Below are positions 62,843 to 64,000 of a stretch of DNA of 64,000 nucleotides, one piece after another. Source of the stretch: Christensenellaceae bacterium OttesenSCG-928-K19. GTDB lineage: Bacteria; Bacillota; Clostridia; Christensenellales; Christensenellaceae. Location of the stretch: assembly GCA_030266015.1 (NCBI GenBank), contig JAJDHD010000003.1, positions 27,222 through 91,221 of the forward strand, written 5' to 3'. The translations under genes and the position numbers were made by a program. Under the pieces are notes generated by a model, which did no database searches, had not been told where the DNA came from, and worked only from the letters and a program-made list of their open reading frames with translations. Each line of letters starts with the position of its first letter. The stretch's first letter is position 1.

Positions 62843-64000
62843 TTGCGTATCAAAAAGTTTATTCAGGGCCTGACAGGTACGATGCAAAGGCGACTTCTCC
62901 TGTATACATTCATTCTGATTTTACTGCTGATCACTATCTTTATGGGAATCGTCATGTTGTTTGGGAGGTTTTCTGTAATCGAGCAGGATACTTCCGCATC
63001 GTTGTCGCTTCATCTTTCTGTATATGAGCAGGATATATCCAATTATTTTGACCATGTAGCAGCGCGTGGCATTCAGATGTCCGAAGAGCTTAGCTCCAAG
63101 ATAGGCGACTGGCTGGAAGATGAGAAGTACGAATTTTCAGAATTGAATGGTGACCCCGACGCTATAGCTTCGCTGGAACAAACCCTGAACGAAACGATAG
63201 ATACATGGCTGAAACAGACCGATTGTTCCGGCGTGTATTTTTTGTTCGACGCTACAGCAAACCCTGCGCTCCCCGATGCCGACGCTTCCCGGGCAGGAAC
63301 GTATATAAAAATCGCCAATGTAAACGTACAAAGGCCTGCCGATCCCAAGCTGGTTTTGTACCGCGGTTATACTGATGTGGGACGCTCCCGGCATCTGGAA
63401 TTGCATAATATGTGGAATCTGGAATACGACACAGACGTTTTTCCGGCATATGATACGGTAATGGCGAATGCAAACCCAGACTTGAACGCCTGTTTTCTAT
63501 TTACCGATACGGTAAAGCTGCCCGGCACATGGGAAGACGTTATGCTTTTGTGTGTCCCTATAGTTGCATATGACGGAACGGTTTACGGTATCTGCGGATT
63601 TGAAATCAGTGCGCAATATTACAAACTTCGTTTTGCACACACCGAAACGCTGCCCAATTTGATGGGAATATTGGCAAGGCGTGAGGATGCTGGTATCGAT
63701 GTGAATTCCGGCCTGACAAGCGGATATATGGCAGGATATCATGGCAATATGTTGGGACCATCCGCATTAGCTTCCAGCACCACTTTTCAGGAGTACACGG
63801 CAGATGATGGAGGCGCATACATTGGCGTAGAGACACCCGTGCGAATCTCGCCGATGGAGCAGGGGCATATTGCAGCGGTGATGATTCCCAAGGCTGATTA
63901 TGATGCGGAAAAATCGCGGAGCGACGGAGAAAATTTCGTCATCATACTATTACTTATTGTGTCCGCTGTTCTTGGTAGCATGGTTATGAGCAAAATGTAT
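62843..64000 (+). CDS. Transmembrane sensor protein, N-terminal part (3' end outside window)
   Basis: 386 residues visible, frame still open. TTG start after GGGGGA. One membrane helix (about 22-42), a large extracellular region of about 320 residues of Cache type (TYIKIANVNVQRPADPKLVL, YDGTVYGICGFEISAQYYK) and a second helix starting near residue 366. The cytoplasmic output domain (kinase, GGDEF or DNA-binding) is not in the window. It lies 39 bases after the solute-binding gene. Confidence 0.8.
   Translation, partial: MRIKKFIQGLTGTMQRRLLLYTFILILLLITIFMGIVMLFGRFSVIEQDTSASLSLHLSVYEQDISNYFDHVAARGIQMSEELSSKIGDWLEDEKYEFSELNGDPDAIASLEQTLNETIDTWLKQTDCSGVYFLFDATANPALPDADASRAGTYIKIANVNVQRPADPKLVLYRGYTDVGRSRHLELHNMWNLEYDTDVFPAYDTVMANANPDLNACFLFTDTVKLPGTWEDVMLLCVPIVAYDGTVYGICGFEISAQYYKLRFAHTETLPNLMGILARREDAGIDVNSGLTSGYMAGYHGNMLGPSALASSTTFQEYTADDGGAYIGVETPVRISPMEQGHIAAVMIPKADYDAEKSRSDGENFVIILLLIVSAVLGSMVMSKMY

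Noticed and set aside
1..64000. tRNA, rRNA, CRISPR arrays, c-di-GMP riboswitches
   Set aside because: Looked for typical arms, consensus cores and regularly spaced repeats by eye; none was found. A covariance-model scan was not possible.

Overview
The window looks like chromosomal DNA of an anaerobic Gram-positive bacterium of the class Clostridia. Signs are a rpmE-yqhQ-prmC-prfA-sua5-ywlE-rpiB-upp block in the Bacillota arrangement, an LTA-synthase-like sulfatase, many lipoproteins with a lipobox, strong AGGAGG-type ribosome sites, and CoA-based and sigma-54-controlled metabolism. I see no rRNA, tRNA or CRISPR array.

Layout. 0-3 kb: 3' end of rpoN (sigma-54), then a split Tm-1-like pair (TIM-barrel PEP-hydrolase-like protein plus a UPF0261 protein). 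3-7 kb: a membrane PTS-IIC/EAL fusion, an Rrf2 regulator and two small membrane proteins. 7-14 kb: the translation and housekeeping block. 14-30 kb: a carbohydrate-binding lipoprotein, two GGDEF proteins, an MBL-fold hydrolase, ribokinase, an iron alcohol dehydrogenase with a near-perfect sigma-54 promoter next to a divergent sigma-54 activator, an FAD oxidoreductase, an LTA-synthase-like protein and zinc-ribbon proteins. 30-39 kb: a six-gene acyl-CoA operon (CoA transferase, hotdog protein, hydratase/dehydrogenase fusion, acyl-CoA ligase, CrtI-like flavoprotein, thiolase) behind a consensus sigma-70 promoter and a divergent TetR gene. It contains no acyl-CoA dehydrogenase. 40-48 kb: a nucleoside uptake and phosphorolysis operon (UroD-like protein, two-domain ABC ATPase, two permeases, nucleoside phosphorylase, frameshifted BmpA-like binding protein, 3'-truncated MtnA-like isomerase).

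48-54 kb is a scarred region. The MtnA-like gene and a GGDEF-PAS-GGDEF-EAL gene are both cut off, and each abuts a roughly 0.56-kb piece of phage-like DNA. Further gene remnants, a lipoprotein and a deleted IS3-family element with both terminal repeats follow.

54.4-55.3 kb holds the most unusual feature: four tandem paralogous genes for 64-71 residue peptides. Each has a nearly constant 21-residue leader ending in a double glycine, followed by a divergent core with two cysteine pairs that looks like a zinc ribbon. This resembles an undescribed double-glycine-leader peptide family. No processing transporter is visible in the window.

55-64 kb carries lipoproteins, small membrane proteins, a membrane LuxR protein with a 12-helix MFS-like sensor, a degenerate receiver, and a solute-binding lipoprotein followed by a transmembrane sensor that runs off the end. 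Functions are inferred by reading sequence and motifs only; no database search was run.
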